From positions 620,001 to 684,000 of the forward strand of contig NZ_VTOL01000002.1 in the NCBI RefSeq assembly GCF_009801115.1: 64,000 nucleotides of DNA. The letters are read 5' to 3'. This document shows, in pieces, positions 44,599-53,771 of the stretch. The number at the start of each line of letters is the position of its first letter. Position 1 is the first letter of the stretch. The position numbers and the translations under genes are program-made. The stretch is from Dyadobacter sp. 3J3. Lineage in GTDB: Bacteria > Bacteroidota > Bacteroidia > Cytophagales > Spirosomataceae. Below the pieces are notes generated by a model that had not been told where the DNA came from, did not search any database, and saw nothing but the letters and a program-made list of their open reading frames with translations.

Positions 44599-46011
44599 AT
44601 GAAAAATTACGTTAATAAAATATATTTTCTTGTTTTGCTGGCCGCTTTAAGCGCTTGTAAAATCTCGAAAAACGTTGATACGCCGAACGTAGCATTACCT
44701 GAAAATTTCAGGAATGCTGCCACAGCAGATACTATCAGTATTGCAGATTTGCCACTGGACAGCTTTTTTACTGATGCTTCGCTTCAAAGATTACTGGATA
44801 GCGCGATCGTAAAAAATTACGATATGCAAGTGGCTCTTAAAAATATAGAAAGTGCACAATTACTTTTCAAACAGACTAAATTTGCTTATTTGCCAAGTGC
44901 CAATCTTAACATTGGTGTTGGATCCAATCGTCCTTCCGACAACAGTTTGAACGGATTAAGTGCGAGTTCATTTCTGGGAACTTCACATATTGAAGATTTC
45001 ACAGCCAACGTAGGTTTATCCTGGGAAGCTGATATCTGGGGCAAAATCCGTAACAGAAACGGAAGAGCGCTTGCTGAATATCTGCAAACGATTGAAGCAA
45101 AAAATGCGATTCAGACAAATCTTGTCGCAACCGTTTCACAAGGATTTTATAATCTTTTGATGTTGGATGCGCAGCTTGCTATTGCCAAAAAAAACCTGGC
45201 TTTAAATGACAGTACGCTGAGGATTTTCGGATTTCAGTTTACCTCTGGACAAGTTACTTCTCTTGCGATTCAGCAAGCGGAAGCACAGCGATTGACCGCA
45301 GCAAAACTGATTCCACAATTGCAGCAAAGTGTTATTTTGCAGGAAAATGCGCTTAGTATTTTGGCAGGCGAATTACCGGGCAGAACACAGCGTGATATCA
45401 ATCTGGATGAGGTTTCGTTTCCAAAAAGCCTTTCAGCCGGCGTACCATCAGCCATGTTGAACCGTCGCCCGGATATCAGACGTGTAGAACTGGCACTGGA
45501 TATTGCCAATGCGAATGTGGGCATAGCCAAAGCGAGTATGTATCCATCACTGGTTATCACTGCAAGTGGCGGAATTAATTCCTTCAAAGCGTCGAACTGG
45601 TTTAGTATTCCTGCCTCGTTATTTGGTCTTGCATCAGGCGGTATTACGCAGCCGCTTTTCCAGAGAAATCTGCTAAAAACACAATTTGAAGTTTCAAAAG
45701 TTGAACGCGAAAAAACGGTTATCCAATTCAGACAATCTGTACTTTATGCAGTAGGTGAAGTTTCAGATGCTTTGGTAAAAATCGAAAAATTGAAGGAGCA
45801 GGAAGATATCGCAGCGACACGTGTCAGAACACTTGAACAGGCTATAACCAACTCAAATTTGCTATTCCAAAGCGGTATGGCCAATTATCTTGAAGTGATC
45901 ACGGCCCAAAGTAATGTGCTGCAAAGCGAACTTGAACTGGTTGCGATAAAACGCGCTCAACTGGGTGCTAATGTAGACTTATATCGTTCGTTAGGAGGAG
46001 GATGGAAATGA
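44599..46011 (+). CDS. Outer-membrane efflux factor (TolC/NodT family lipoprotein)
   Basis: A 470-residue channel subunit with a lipoprotein signal ending at Cys20 ('LSACKISKN'). The two 'OEP' repeats give a helical barrel: 'SWEADIWGKIRNRNGRALAEY', 'LAIQQAEAQRLTAAKL', 'LNRRPDIRRVELALDIANANVGIAKASMYPSL' and 'QAITNSNLLFQSGMANYLEVITAQ'. It completes the tripartite pump. The start lies 12 nt after the permease stop and the transcript ends in the terminator at 46149. Confidence 0.92.
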   Translation: MKNYVNKIYFLVLLAALSACKISKNVDTPNVALPENFRNAATADTISIADLPLDSFFTDASLQRLLDSAIVKNYDMQVALKNIESAQLLFKQTKFAYLPSANLNIGVGSNRPSDNSLNGLSASSFLGTSHIEDFTANVGLSWEADIWGKIRNRNGRALAEYLQTIEAKNAIQTNLVATVSQGFYNLLMLDAQLAIAKKNLALNDSTLRIFGFQFTSGQVTSLAIQQAEAQRLTAAKLIPQLQQSVILQENALSILAGELPGRTQRDINLDEVSFPKSLSAGVPSAMLNRRPDIRRVELALDIANANVGIAKASMYPSLVITASGGINSFKASNWFSIPASLFGLASGGITQPLFQRNLLKTQFEVSKVEREKTVIQFRQSVLYAVGEVSDALVKIEKLKEQEDIAATRVRTLEQAITNSNLLFQSGMANYLEVITAQSNVLQSELELVAIKRAQLGANVDLYRSLGGGWK

Positions 46012-46148
46012 GAAAAGATCTAAAACAATATTTGAACTGTTTCATATCTAAATATAATTCAATATTTGGTGGACATGGGAATTCAAAAAAAATATCAAAA
46101 CAGAAATGGCCGGAAAGCTGGCTGTACTAAATTTTCTCAAAAATCTCA

Positions 46149-46189
46149 AAATAATGGCTGCCAGGCATTTTCTGGCGGCCATTATTTTT
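46149..46189 (+). terminator. Rho-independent terminator of the RND operon
   Basis: A 16-bp stem (46149-46164 with 46172-46187, one G-U pair) with a 7-nt loop and a trailing T tract on the + strand, about 140 nt after the outer-membrane factor stop. The GGCNGCCAG core makes it strong. Confidence 0.9.
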
Positions 46190-46366
46190 ACCCCAATATA
46201 GATCTTATTAAACCAAGCTCATGTTACCTTGAAAAGTAGAAAAAACAACAAGCATAGGTTATTAGTACATAAAATAAAAATAAGAGTAACCCAGTAAAAT
46301 TTCCGTAATACATTGTAAATCAAAAACAGAAAGCATATTCGGAAATATGAAGTATACCCGAAATCA

Positions 46367-47227
46367 TTATTTGACCAATCTATTTATTTTCAAGATATTG
46401 CCATCCAGAGTTTCATCGCCTTCATTGGAAATATACAAATTACCTGATTTATCAAAAGCGATACCTTCCGGTTGATTGAAATTATTACTGCGCAAGGGAT
46501 ACGCTTGTTTTGGATTCCAGTTTTTATCAGCAACAATCAATATTTTGTTAAAACCTGATAAAATAAACCAATCGTCAGTAACAGGATTTTTAGCTAAAGC
46601 AGATGGCTTGAAAGCTTTTTTTACTTTATTGGTCACGGCTTTTACTTTTTCTACATTGATCTCAAAGCTTCCGGTTCTTTTCATCCCGTCTGCCATTTTT
46701 AGAATATAGCCCGACACCTTTTTTTCAGCATTATCCTGACTGCAACTTTTGCACAAAACAAATATTTCACCCGAATCCTGATCGACATAAAGCCCTTCGT
46801 ATTCACCTTTTGGCAAAATATTTTTCCACTCATTAACCTTATTGATATTTTCAAAACGAACATCTGCAAAAGGAAAGGAATATAGATCGCCATTACTTTT
46901 CAGGATGACAATCTGATCATTAAAAATTGCCAAATCTTCATAATCTCCCTTTCCTCCAAACTTTACGTGCTGCGTTTTCTGATTTTGCCACCCAAGTCGA
47001 AACAATTTACCATCCTCATCCTGAATCGCATACACACTATCATCCCTTCCTTTGTTAAAAGTAATACCGGAAATTTCCTTTAATATCTCAGGCATTTCAA
47101 ACACTTCGGGATTTCCCATATCATATTCTTTCAGCTCATTATTTTCCTTACTTATGGAATTGCATCCGAATAGGGAAATAATCAGCAAAAAATTCAGGAA
47201 TGATAATGAATAAATCGGTTTAGGCAT
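46367..47227 (-). CDS. Beta-propeller lipoprotein, SdiA-regulated/NHL-like
   Basis: A 286-residue lipoprotein with a leader ending at Cys22 ('LFGCNSISK'). The blades 'ISGITFNKGRDDSVYAIQDEDGKLFRL', 'GDYEDLAIFNDQIVILKSNGDLYSF', 'GEYEGLYVDQDSGEIFVLCKSC', 'KPSALAKNPVTDDWFILSG' and 'QPEGIAFDKSGNLYISNEGD' are six-bladed-propeller repeats of the SdiA-regulated (YjiK) group. Function unknown, perhaps ligand or metal binding at the cell surface. It follows ppk1 by 38 nt and probably belongs to the same transcript. Confidence 0.75.
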   Translation of the reverse strand: MPKPIYSLSFLNFLLIISLFGCNSISKENNELKEYDMGNPEVFEMPEILKEISGITFNKGRDDSVYAIQDEDGKLFRLGWQNQKTQHVKFGGKGDYEDLAIFNDQIVILKSNGDLYSFPFADVRFENINKVNEWKNILPKGEYEGLYVDQDSGEIFVLCKSCSQDNAEKKVSGYILKMADGMKRTGSFEINVEKVKAVTNKVKKAFKPSALAKNPVTDDWFILSGFNKILIVADKNWNPKQAYPLRSNNFNQPEGIAFDKSGNLYISNEGDETLDGNILKINRLVK

Positions 47228-47265
47228 AAAATATTAATTTATAAAGATGGTGATATGGACGTGTA

Positions 47266-49287
47266 TCAAATCTGCTCCGATAGAAACTTATAAATTGCCT
47301 CTTGTGACCTTATACCTTGATCGTCGCCCATACTCAGTGAAATATTTTCAAGATTTTTATCTATTAAAACGGCCTGAACTGTGTCACTCCATTGTAATGC
47401 AAGGAGCTCGATCATTTGCTTTTTAATTGCTTCGTTATAAATCGGAAAGCAAACCTCAATTCTTCTGTAAATATTGCGGTTCATCCAGTCTGCCGATCCC
47501 ATATATACTTCTTCATTCCCTTCGTTATGAAAAATAAAAATGCGGCCGTGTTCCAGGTATCGATCGACAATTCTTTTAATTGTTATATTTTCACTCTGGC
47601 CCGGAATGCCTGGTACCAGGCGACAAATACTCCTGACGATAAGATTTATCTTCACGCCGGCATTGGAAGCATCGTACAATTTCGAGATCAATACTTCCTC
47701 TTCCAGATTATTCATTTTGATGGTAATAAACGCCGGCATACCCCGCTTCGCATTTTCAATTTCTCGGTCAATCATTTCCAGAAAACGGGTTTGTAAATTA
47801 AACTGAGCAACAAGCAGATGCTGAAAAAGAATCGGCTGCAGATTTCCTTTTTTCTTTTTCCTTAGAAAGTTAAAAAGCGTTTCCATTTCCGCCAGCATTG
47901 GCTGATAAGCCGTCAGCAAAATATGATCTGTATAAAATCGGGCTGTGCTTTCATTCAGGTTTCCCGTTGCCAAAAGTCCCAGATAAGGGGTCTTTGAATT
48001 TTTTCTTTTTACCAGAGCTATTTTCGCATGAACTTTGAGGATATTACCGCTATAAATAATCCGTACACCGGCAGCTTTCATTTTCTGTGCCCATCGTATG
48101 TTATTGGCTTCGTCAAATCTGGCTTTCAGTTCAACCAGGACAGATACTTTTTTTCCGTTTTTTGCAGCACTGATCAGCGCATAACCGATCCGTGAATCAC
48201 TGGCTACACGGTACATTGTTGTATAAATTTTTTCTACCGAGTTGTCGATAGCCGCTTCGTTAAAAAAACGTATAATCGTATCATAAGACTGGTAAGGGAC
48301 GTGAACTATCCTGTCCTCCTTTTCAATGGCTGCAAACAAAGTCCCGGGAATATCCTTGTCCTTTAAACTTTGAATCGCCGGCCACAAAGGATATGAAAAT
48401 GAGGCATTTTGAACGGGAAGCGAAGCAAGATCTTTAAGATTATGATGTTTTCCACCTTCCACCACAGAAGCTTTCTGCAAACTGAAAACCTCAATCATAT
48501 CCTGCAAATGGCGCAGAGGCATACCGGGTTCATAAAGGAAACGGGTAGCAAAACCCATATCCCTTTTTTTAAGCTGTTTCTCAATTTTCTTTGCCAAATC
48601 TCCGTACTCATCGCGTAGGTCCAGTTCGGCATCACGGGTAATTTTCAGATTATAGGCACCGAAAATAGCGGCTTCAGGAAATAAAAACTGTAAATTCTGA
48701 CGAATAATATCTTCCAGAAAAACAATATAATCGCCATCTTCATGCGTAATTCTGAAAAATCTGGATATATAATTGGTTGGAATGTTCACCAGATAAAGCT
48801 GCTCATCAGTGGACTCATATTGCACAACAGCTGCCTGATAAAGCTGATTATTTTCCAGAAAAAAATCTGTATTTCCCTTGATGAGAACAGGTTGTAAAAA
48901 TCCTGCGATCTGGGTGAAAAAATAATGCGTTGTTGCTTCTTTTAATTTTTCAGGGATTTTGTCATTGTAGATAAGTTTAAAACAGTATCTGTTCAGCTCA
49001 GGTAAAACGGACTCATTAAATATTCTACCAAAATCATCCTGCTGCCTGTCTATTATTTCTACTGCCTGCCTGTAAACCGACATTGCAGCTTTTTCCTTTT
49101 CTATCTTTTTTAACGCCAGTAATGCAGGCATACGCACACGATAAAATTCATCCAGGTTTGAGGAATAAATGGATAAAAATTTAACACGTTCATTCAGAGG
49201 TACGGAATCTTTTCCTGCTTCCTGCAAAACTCTTTCATTAAAAGAAAGCCAGCTGATATCCCTATCGGCAAAAAAATAAGTACTCAT
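47266..49287 (-). CDS. ppk1: Polyphosphate kinase 1
   Basis: A 673-residue PPK1. It has an N domain (residues 1-100, 'FADRDISWLSFNERVLQEA'), the H domain ('NLDEFYRVRMPALL'), and two PLD-like catalytic domains. His420 in 'KVHAKIALVKRK' is the phospho-accepting histidine and His580 in 'LEHGRIFIFHNEG' the second active-site one. Arg382-type loops and 'GLLATGNLNESTARFYTDH' fit the ATP site. It makes polyphosphate from ATP at the membrane. The start is 14 nt downstream of the HD-PycTM gene, so production of the two proteins is linked. Confidence 0.95.
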   Translation of the reverse strand: MSTYFFADRDISWLSFNERVLQEAGKDSVPLNERVKFLSIYSSNLDEFYRVRMPALLALKKIEKEKAAMSVYRQAVEIIDRQQDDFGRIFNESVLPELNRYCFKLIYNDKIPEKLKEATTHYFFTQIAGFLQPVLIKGNTDFFLENNQLYQAAVVQYESTDEQLYLVNIPTNYISRFFRITHEDGDYIVFLEDIIRQNLQFLFPEAAIFGAYNLKITRDAELDLRDEYGDLAKKIEKQLKKRDMGFATRFLYEPGMPLRHLQDMIEVFSLQKASVVEGGKHHNLKDLASLPVQNASFSYPLWPAIQSLKDKDIPGTLFAAIEKEDRIVHVPYQSYDTIIRFFNEAAIDNSVEKIYTTMYRVASDSRIGYALISAAKNGKKVSVLVELKARFDEANNIRWAQKMKAAGVRIIYSGNILKVHAKIALVKRKNSKTPYLGLLATGNLNESTARFYTDHILLTAYQPMLAEMETLFNFLRKKKKGNLQPILFQHLLVAQFNLQTRFLEMIDREIENAKRGMPAFITIKMNNLEEEVLISKLYDASNAGVKINLIVRSICRLVPGIPGQSENITIKRIVDRYLEHGRIFIFHNEGNEEVYMGSADWMNRNIYRRIEVCFPIYNEAIKKQMIELLALQWSDTVQAVLIDKNLENISLSMGDDQGIRSQEAIYKFLSEQI

Positions 49288-49301
49288 TGGTAAATGTAAT
49301 T

Positions 49302-50549
49302 TTATCTTGATCCAAAAAATACTGAACTAGCCACAAATGTGACTACCGAAATAACAATTCCAAACATAAAAACATTATACGCAATCCGCAGATACCGATA
49401 CTTCTTCCCGAGTACAACACCCTGCGCATAAATATCCCTGGTCAAACTTCCATATAAAAACGCTCTGTCATCCATCATGGCTTGCATTCCAGAGGCATAG
49501 TCAGGGTATGTCATTTTGTAGAAGTTACCGAAGAAAAGAAGATTCACCGTTTTCTGGTCTATATCCTCCTCAGTAAAAGTGCCGGGCGGAACAGAGGGCC
49601 TGGTGGAAAGAATTGAAAAGACCATCGTTGTTACACAAACAGTCAATAAAAGGATAGTCGGTAGTACAAGCTGGGAATTATCTTCAAGTTTCCTGAGTAG
49701 TACACTCAATAAAACGGATATAATAATTGAGTTGGTTGAAATCATAATATTGGCCTTATTGTCTGCCATATCACTCAGCCTCTGATGGTTACCCGAAGTA
49801 ATCCGGAACATTGTTTCAATACCCTTTTCTGGGCGGTCTGATTTCTGCTTTTTAGAAGAAAAATCATCAGATTTAGGTTTTTGCTTTTTAACTTTTTCCG
49901 GCTCACTCTTAATTTCCGAAATCATATTGGGCGCGGGAAGCTCATCACCTGCTTTCTGTGCTTTTTTAATAAGTTTTTCAAGGTTCTCCCGCTTTTTACC
50001 ATTTAAAAGTTGCTGGCAGTAATCGGTATAAAAATGATGGGATTCCATCAAAGCTATTGTTTTTAACCGCCACTCTGCTTTGTCTATTTTCTTACCTGTA
50101 CGAAGTTCAATCTCTTTTCTTACCAGTTTGCTGATGTCCTCAAAATCATCAGTCCCCAAATGATATAAATCAGCGTCACATAGAATTTCTTCGAGCAAAT
50201 TCTCCGGCGACTGAGGCATGTGTGTAGCACGGATACAACCACCGACCGCCATAATTATTTCTTCCTCAACCTTCTTTTCTTGCAGAAAAGCAGTAGCAAC
50301 ATTAATTCCTCTTTCTTCATGACCGGCCGCTTTACCACTAAAATATCCGCAGTCATGAAACCAAGCCGCCGTAATTACTGTAAAATAATCTTTGTCGTCA
50401 AGTTTGTAATGTTTCGCGATTTGGGTTGCATGAAAAACAACCCGTTGTGTATGTTCACCATTGTGATAAAGCAATTCTTCGGATGCATTTCCGCTTTCTG
50501 CCGATTTTACATAACCTTCTACCTCTGCCAATAAAGAAGAATAATTCAT
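49302..50549 (-). CDS. HD-domain phosphohydrolase fused to a PycTM (DUF5706) membrane domain
   Basis: A 415-residue protein. Residues of about 20-175 form an HD fold with His33 ('YHNGEHTQRV'), His65-Asp66 ('AAWFHDCGYF'), His77 and Asp126 ('LCDADLYH'), so the metal-dependent phosphohydrolase site looks complete. A lysine-rich linker spans about 205-245. Residues of about 247-415 match the PycTM domain of Pycsar effectors ('RLSDMADNKANIMISTNSIIIS'), with membrane helices near 272-286, 295-313 and 388-412. In Pycsar defence PycTM proteins respond to cCMP or cUMP, but no cyclase lies here. Being the first gene before ppk1 hints at nucleotide or polyphosphate signalling. Confidence 0.85.
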   Translation of the reverse strand: MNYSSLLAEVEGYVKSAESGNASEELLYHNGEHTQRVVFHATQIAKHYKLDDKDYFTVITAAWFHDCGYFSGKAAGHEERGINVATAFLQEKKVEEEIIMAVGGCIRATHMPQSPENLLEEILCDADLYHLGTDDFEDISKLVRKEIELRTGKKIDKAEWRLKTIALMESHHFYTDYCQQLLNGKKRENLEKLIKKAQKAGDELPAPNMISEIKSEPEKVKKQKPKSDDFSSKKQKSDRPEKGIETMFRITSGNHQRLSDMADNKANIMISTNSIIISVLLSVLLRKLEDNSQLVLPTILLLTVCVTTMVFSILSTRPSVPPGTFTEEDIDQKTVNLLFFGNFYKMTYPDYASGMQAMMDDRAFLYGSLTRDIYAQGVVLGKKYRYLRIAYNVFMFGIVISVVTFVASSVFFGSR

Positions 50550-50708
50550 ATTTTAGGAATTTGATTGATCAATTGCCATGATTTATAACCATCCAGTTTC
50601 CCTCAAATATCTACATAAGAATCGGTATTTTCATCAAAATGTCAACCTATAAAAAAGCAGATTCAGAACCATCTAACGGTGCTGACTCCTTTCTTTTGTA
50701 CAATCTTT

Positions 50709-51242
50709 TCAGGATCGTCTTATCAACTGAATTTCGCCGGAAAATTTAACTTTATCACCCACTACAATACTTCCCGCTTCCGTCACATCATTCCATGTAA
50801 GACCAAAATCTTCACGGCTTAACTTGCCTTTGATCGTAAATCCGGCTTTGGTCTGTCCGTAAGGATCAACAGCAATACCACCAAATTCAACTTTTACTTT
50901 TATCTGATGTGTAATTCCTTTGATTGTCAGATTTCCCTTCAAATGTGCTTCTCCATCTTCTTCATGAAATCCCGTCCCCACGAATTTAATCTGGCTATGC
51001 TGCTCTGCGTTGAAAAAATCAGCCGACTTCAAGTGGGTGTCTCGTTGTTCATTTTTTGTATCCACGGAATCCAGATCTGCACTGAAAATGATGTTTGAAG
51101 CTTTCGTAAAATCTTCATCTATGGTATCTACTTCCAAATCAAATTTCCTGAAATAACCTGTAATTGTACTGATCATTAAATGTTTGACTTTAAAAGAAAT
51201 TTCGCTGTGGGCAGGATCTAATGTCCATTTTACTTGTGCCAT
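50709..51242 (-). CDS. YceI-family lipocalin-like protein
   Basis: A 177-residue YceI protein without a signal peptide: 'WTLDPAHSEISFKVKHLMISTITGYFRKFDLEV', 'SADLDSVDTKNEQRDTHLKSADFFNAEQHSQIKFVG', 'GNLTIKGITHQIKVKVEF' and 'KLSREDFGLTWNDVTEAG'. It is the closer of the two copies to the E. coli YceI consensus. It binds amphiphilic ligands such as polyisoprenoids, and many members respond to stress. A TAnnTTTG box and a dyad lie upstream. Probably monocistronic. Confidence 0.9.
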   Translation of the reverse strand: MAQVKWTLDPAHSEISFKVKHLMISTITGYFRKFDLEVDTIDEDFTKASNIIFSADLDSVDTKNEQRDTHLKSADFFNAEQHSQIKFVGTGFHEEDGEAHLKGNLTIKGITHQIKVKVEFGGIAVDPYGQTKAGFTIKGKLSREDFGLTWNDVTEAGSIVVGDKVKFSGEIQLIRRS

Positions 51243-51286
51243 TGGATAGAAATTAATTGTGGTTAGATAAAATTTGAGTCAATTGT

Positions 51287-51302
51287 GATAAGCAAACTTA
51301 TC
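51287..51302 (-). promoter_or_regulatory. Promoter with dyad for the second YceI gene
   Basis: TAAGTTTG on the - strand (51293-51300) matches the Bacteroidota -7 box 51 nt before the start codon. It lies inside the perfect dyad GATAAG-n4-CTTATC (51287-51302), so a repressor or mRNA hairpin could overlap the promoter. Confidence 0.5.
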
Positions 51303-51491
51303 TGAAAGAAATGGAGAAAGAAATGTATGAAAACAGTCTTTTGTTGTACAAATAATAATCAATCCCACAGATTAAAACGGGGGGCTTCAATGGCCATCAT
51401 GCCGATGTGTTTGGAGAGTATTGTAATCGTATTTGACTTAAACATTTTATATTTAAAAAATTATTAAATAGACAGGTATTTTTAAAACAGA

Positions 51492-52046
51492 ATGGATTCA
51501 GAAAAGCGTAACAATATGATTCCCGAAACCATCTCCCTGGTGGAACGGCAGCTATTAATCAATCAATGTAAAATTCTTTCTGTTTTTGGTGATTCAACAG
51601 ACAAGGCATTATATGAGCGGCGAATTGAAATTTTGTAAAAAGGTTACACCGGACTTTATCAAAAAGTCTTTAATACTCTTTATGAAGAAGTACCTATTAG
51701 TATATACGAGGAAGTTGAAAATATACTTAAAATGTATAGCCATATTAATGAGTCGATTCGTTTGTTACCCCACTCCGATAAAGAAGCACTTGATCTGAGC
51801 ATCCTCGAATTTGAAGGGTTTGATGAAAACGGCGGAATGCATTATTACATGATGTCATACCTTGTTGACAGGATGGATGAGTATCTGGAATATAAAGGTC
51901 GCGAATTGAAATCTCACAGTACAAGTTCACTATCAAAGTACACCAAAATGCTTAATGTACACAGAGAATTTGAGCAAATGAAGAAAGATAAATATTCTCT
52001 CTCAGACTTACAAAAATTCATTGATGCAGTCCGAATTCACAAATAA
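51492..52046 (+). pseudogene. yfbU: YfbU-family protein with a premature TAA stop
   Basis: Read from ATG 51492 (or 51516) the frame resembles YfbU over its whole length: 'SLVERQLLINQCKILSVFG', 'ALYERRIEIL', then TAA at 51636-51638, then 'KGYTGLYQKVFNTLYEEV', 'SILEFEGFDENGGMHYYMMSYLVDRM' and 'YTKMLNVHREFEQM'. In E. coli YfbU the position of the stop is Glu ('IIERGYG'), so one G-to-T change of a GAA codon would explain it. YfbU is a conserved protein of unclear function, reported as a toxin-like, cell-death associated protein. A restart at Met 51732 would give a half protein. Confidence 0.75.
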
Positions 52047-52600
52047 TGAAACCAATTCATTCCTGACTGGCACGATTGTAGTACTAGTTCTATTTCACAG
52101 TATAGTAATTTACCTATACTACTGATATATAATTCAATAGACATTATAAAACTCAAATTAATAACTACGAAATATTTCTAGTGATGTAATTTACAATACT
52201 TATTGACGATTAGAACTTAAATATTTTCGATAAATATTTAATTATTTTAAAAATAAAAAAGTATCAAAATTTCAGGCTCGTAAATAAATCCTCAGTAAAA
52301 AAATGAATGCCTCGTATGAATCATTTTAAATTTCAAAAGCAAAGATGATTTATCAAAAAATATAACATTAACGATACTTCTAGCACTTTAATTACTTCCA
52401 ATAAAATCGTTATTGTATTTTTCGTATTTTAAGTTAATAAAATTAAAACATGAAAAATGAGTAAATTATAAAAAAGACAAAAAGTCATCATATTTACAGA
52501 AATATAAATTTCCCATTACAAGTCCATTTAATTACTTTAAAAAACCAAAAAAATTAAATAGAATATTCTATGATAATACTGGTGATCTGCCAAAAACTTG
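52047..52600. other. Very AT-rich non-coding interval
   Basis: About 550 nt with long A and T runs and no sustained reading frame. No repeat longer than a few bases was evident. It leads into the small RNA promoter at 52602. Confidence 0.5.
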
Positions 52601-52601
52601 T

Positions 52602-52692
52602 TAACTTTGTGACTGAAAACCAGTTAAATGGTTCTCATAACGTTGAGTAAAATCGGACATCCCGTAGGTCATGCCTTAGGGATGTTTTTTTT
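52602..52692 (+). ncRNA. Candidate small RNA with promoter box and terminator
   Basis: TAACTTTG (52602-52609) is an exact TAnnTTTG box; transcription would begin near 52614-52616. The 77-80 nt product has a 5' hairpin (52618-52622 with 52629-52633) and ends in a rho-independent terminator: stem 52657-52663 with 52679-52685, inner pairs 52666-52668 with 52674-52676, then eight T residues (52685-52692). No ORF fits. It stands isolated in a 1.7-kb gap between YfbU and MATE, which is what a free-standing regulatory RNA would look like. I could not match it to a named Rfam family by eye. Confidence 0.6.
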
Positions 52693-52874
52693 ATACCTAA
52701 TTTATATTGTAACCGCTTGTTAATCATTCACTTTCGAAGGCCAATAAAATGAATAAAAGATTAGTGTCAGGTATACAGTGCGGAATAGATTATAACTAAA
52801 TCTTGATTTACACCTAAGCCTCTTCCAGAATAATGCTTGCGCCATGGGTCAACTGAGAGTAAGAATTAATTCTA

Positions 52875-52906
52875 ATAAAAAAGCCAGCATTAAAAAATGC
52901 CAGCTT
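52875..52906 (-). terminator. Terminator downstream of the small membrane ORF
   Basis: On the - strand a 10-bp stem (52897-52906 with 52881-52890, including two G-U pairs), a 6-nt loop and then a T run (52877-52882). It follows the 59-codon ORF stop by 63 nt. The opposite strand has mismatches at the two wobble positions, so the orientation is clear. Confidence 0.65.
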
Positions 52907-52969
52907 TCAATCTGAAATATATATTTATAAAGAACACAGAACTTTATCGATTGTGGTATTTTATCGATA

Positions 52970-53149
52970 TTAATTAATCATTATCTTCTTAAAACTTTCA
53001 CTGCTACGCTTGACAAACCAATCATTCTTGGCTATCGCAGATCTTTTCAATTGAGCTATCAACCAGACTGCATAACTTGTAATTGCTACGACAAGAATCA
53101 TAAAAAAATATGGCCCCACAGTATCCGAATATTTCAGTAGTTGTATCAT
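52970..53149 (-). CDS. Small single-helix membrane protein, 59 residues
   Basis: ATG at 53149 opens a 59-codon frame. After a short polar N-terminus ('IQLLKYSDTVG') a hydrophobic segment 'PYFFMILVVAITSYAVWLI' spans residues 13-31. The tail 'KRSAIAKNDWFVKRSSESFKK' is strongly basic and would lie in the cytoplasm by the positive-inside rule. A terminator follows. I do not recognise a family. It is either a stress-type membrane peptide, a component of a membrane complex or, less likely, a type I toxin. Length and layout support a real gene more than chance. Confidence 0.55.
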   Translation of the reverse strand: MIQLLKYSDTVGPYFFMILVVAITSYAVWLIAQLKRSAIAKNDWFVKRSSESFKKIMIN

Positions 53150-53735
53150 AACAGTTTGTGCTTAAAGTTGATAGTTAGGTGCTGAGGAATATAAAATAAT
53201 CATACCACATCATAACAACCTTCCATTTTCGGAAAAATCCAGGCTCTTCCGCATGATATTTAAATTTATCCAGATAACTAAGCCTGAATTTTGGATAACT
53301 TGCCCGTTTTTATACTCACCTTGCATCTTACTGCATTTGTCTGGCACTCATAATTTCGGCATTAGTTGGCTAACTGAAACTAAATGATTACAATTATTTG
53401 CGATATTACACGTGCCTTTCGCGGAAATAATACTTTTTTACAAAGGGTATAAAAAGTGGAGACCACGCTTAGGAATACTTCATCAAATACAAATTATTTT
53501 GTCGCATTCACTGATATATTGAGGATTACAACTTGTATTTCACCACTTATTTATCAAAAACAATAAAAAATAAAACTAAGGTGGTTTCTGGAAAAGTAAT
53601 AGAAGAAATTGCCTGAAACCAAGAATGCCACAAAACGTTTTCCATAACATTCAGGAACCGAATTTTCTGGATATGGTTTCTCTAAGCTTTTTGGATAACT
53701 TTTTAATTCTCTGCCGCGCTTCTTTTAAACTTTGA
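53150..53735. other. Intergenic region before the MATE gene
   Basis: About 590 nt with no frame that looks coding. Only the promoter box described next stands out. Confidence 0.4.
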
Positions 53736-53743
53736 TAACTTTG
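53736..53743 (+). promoter_or_regulatory. Bacteroidota -7 box for the MATE gene
   Basis: TAACTTTG lies 29 nt before the MATE start codon, identical to the -7 box of the candidate small RNA at 52602. A start of transcription near 53750 would give a leader of about 20 nt. Confidence 0.5.
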
Positions 53744-53771
53744 TACCATTCTAAGACCGTGTTGCAATTTT

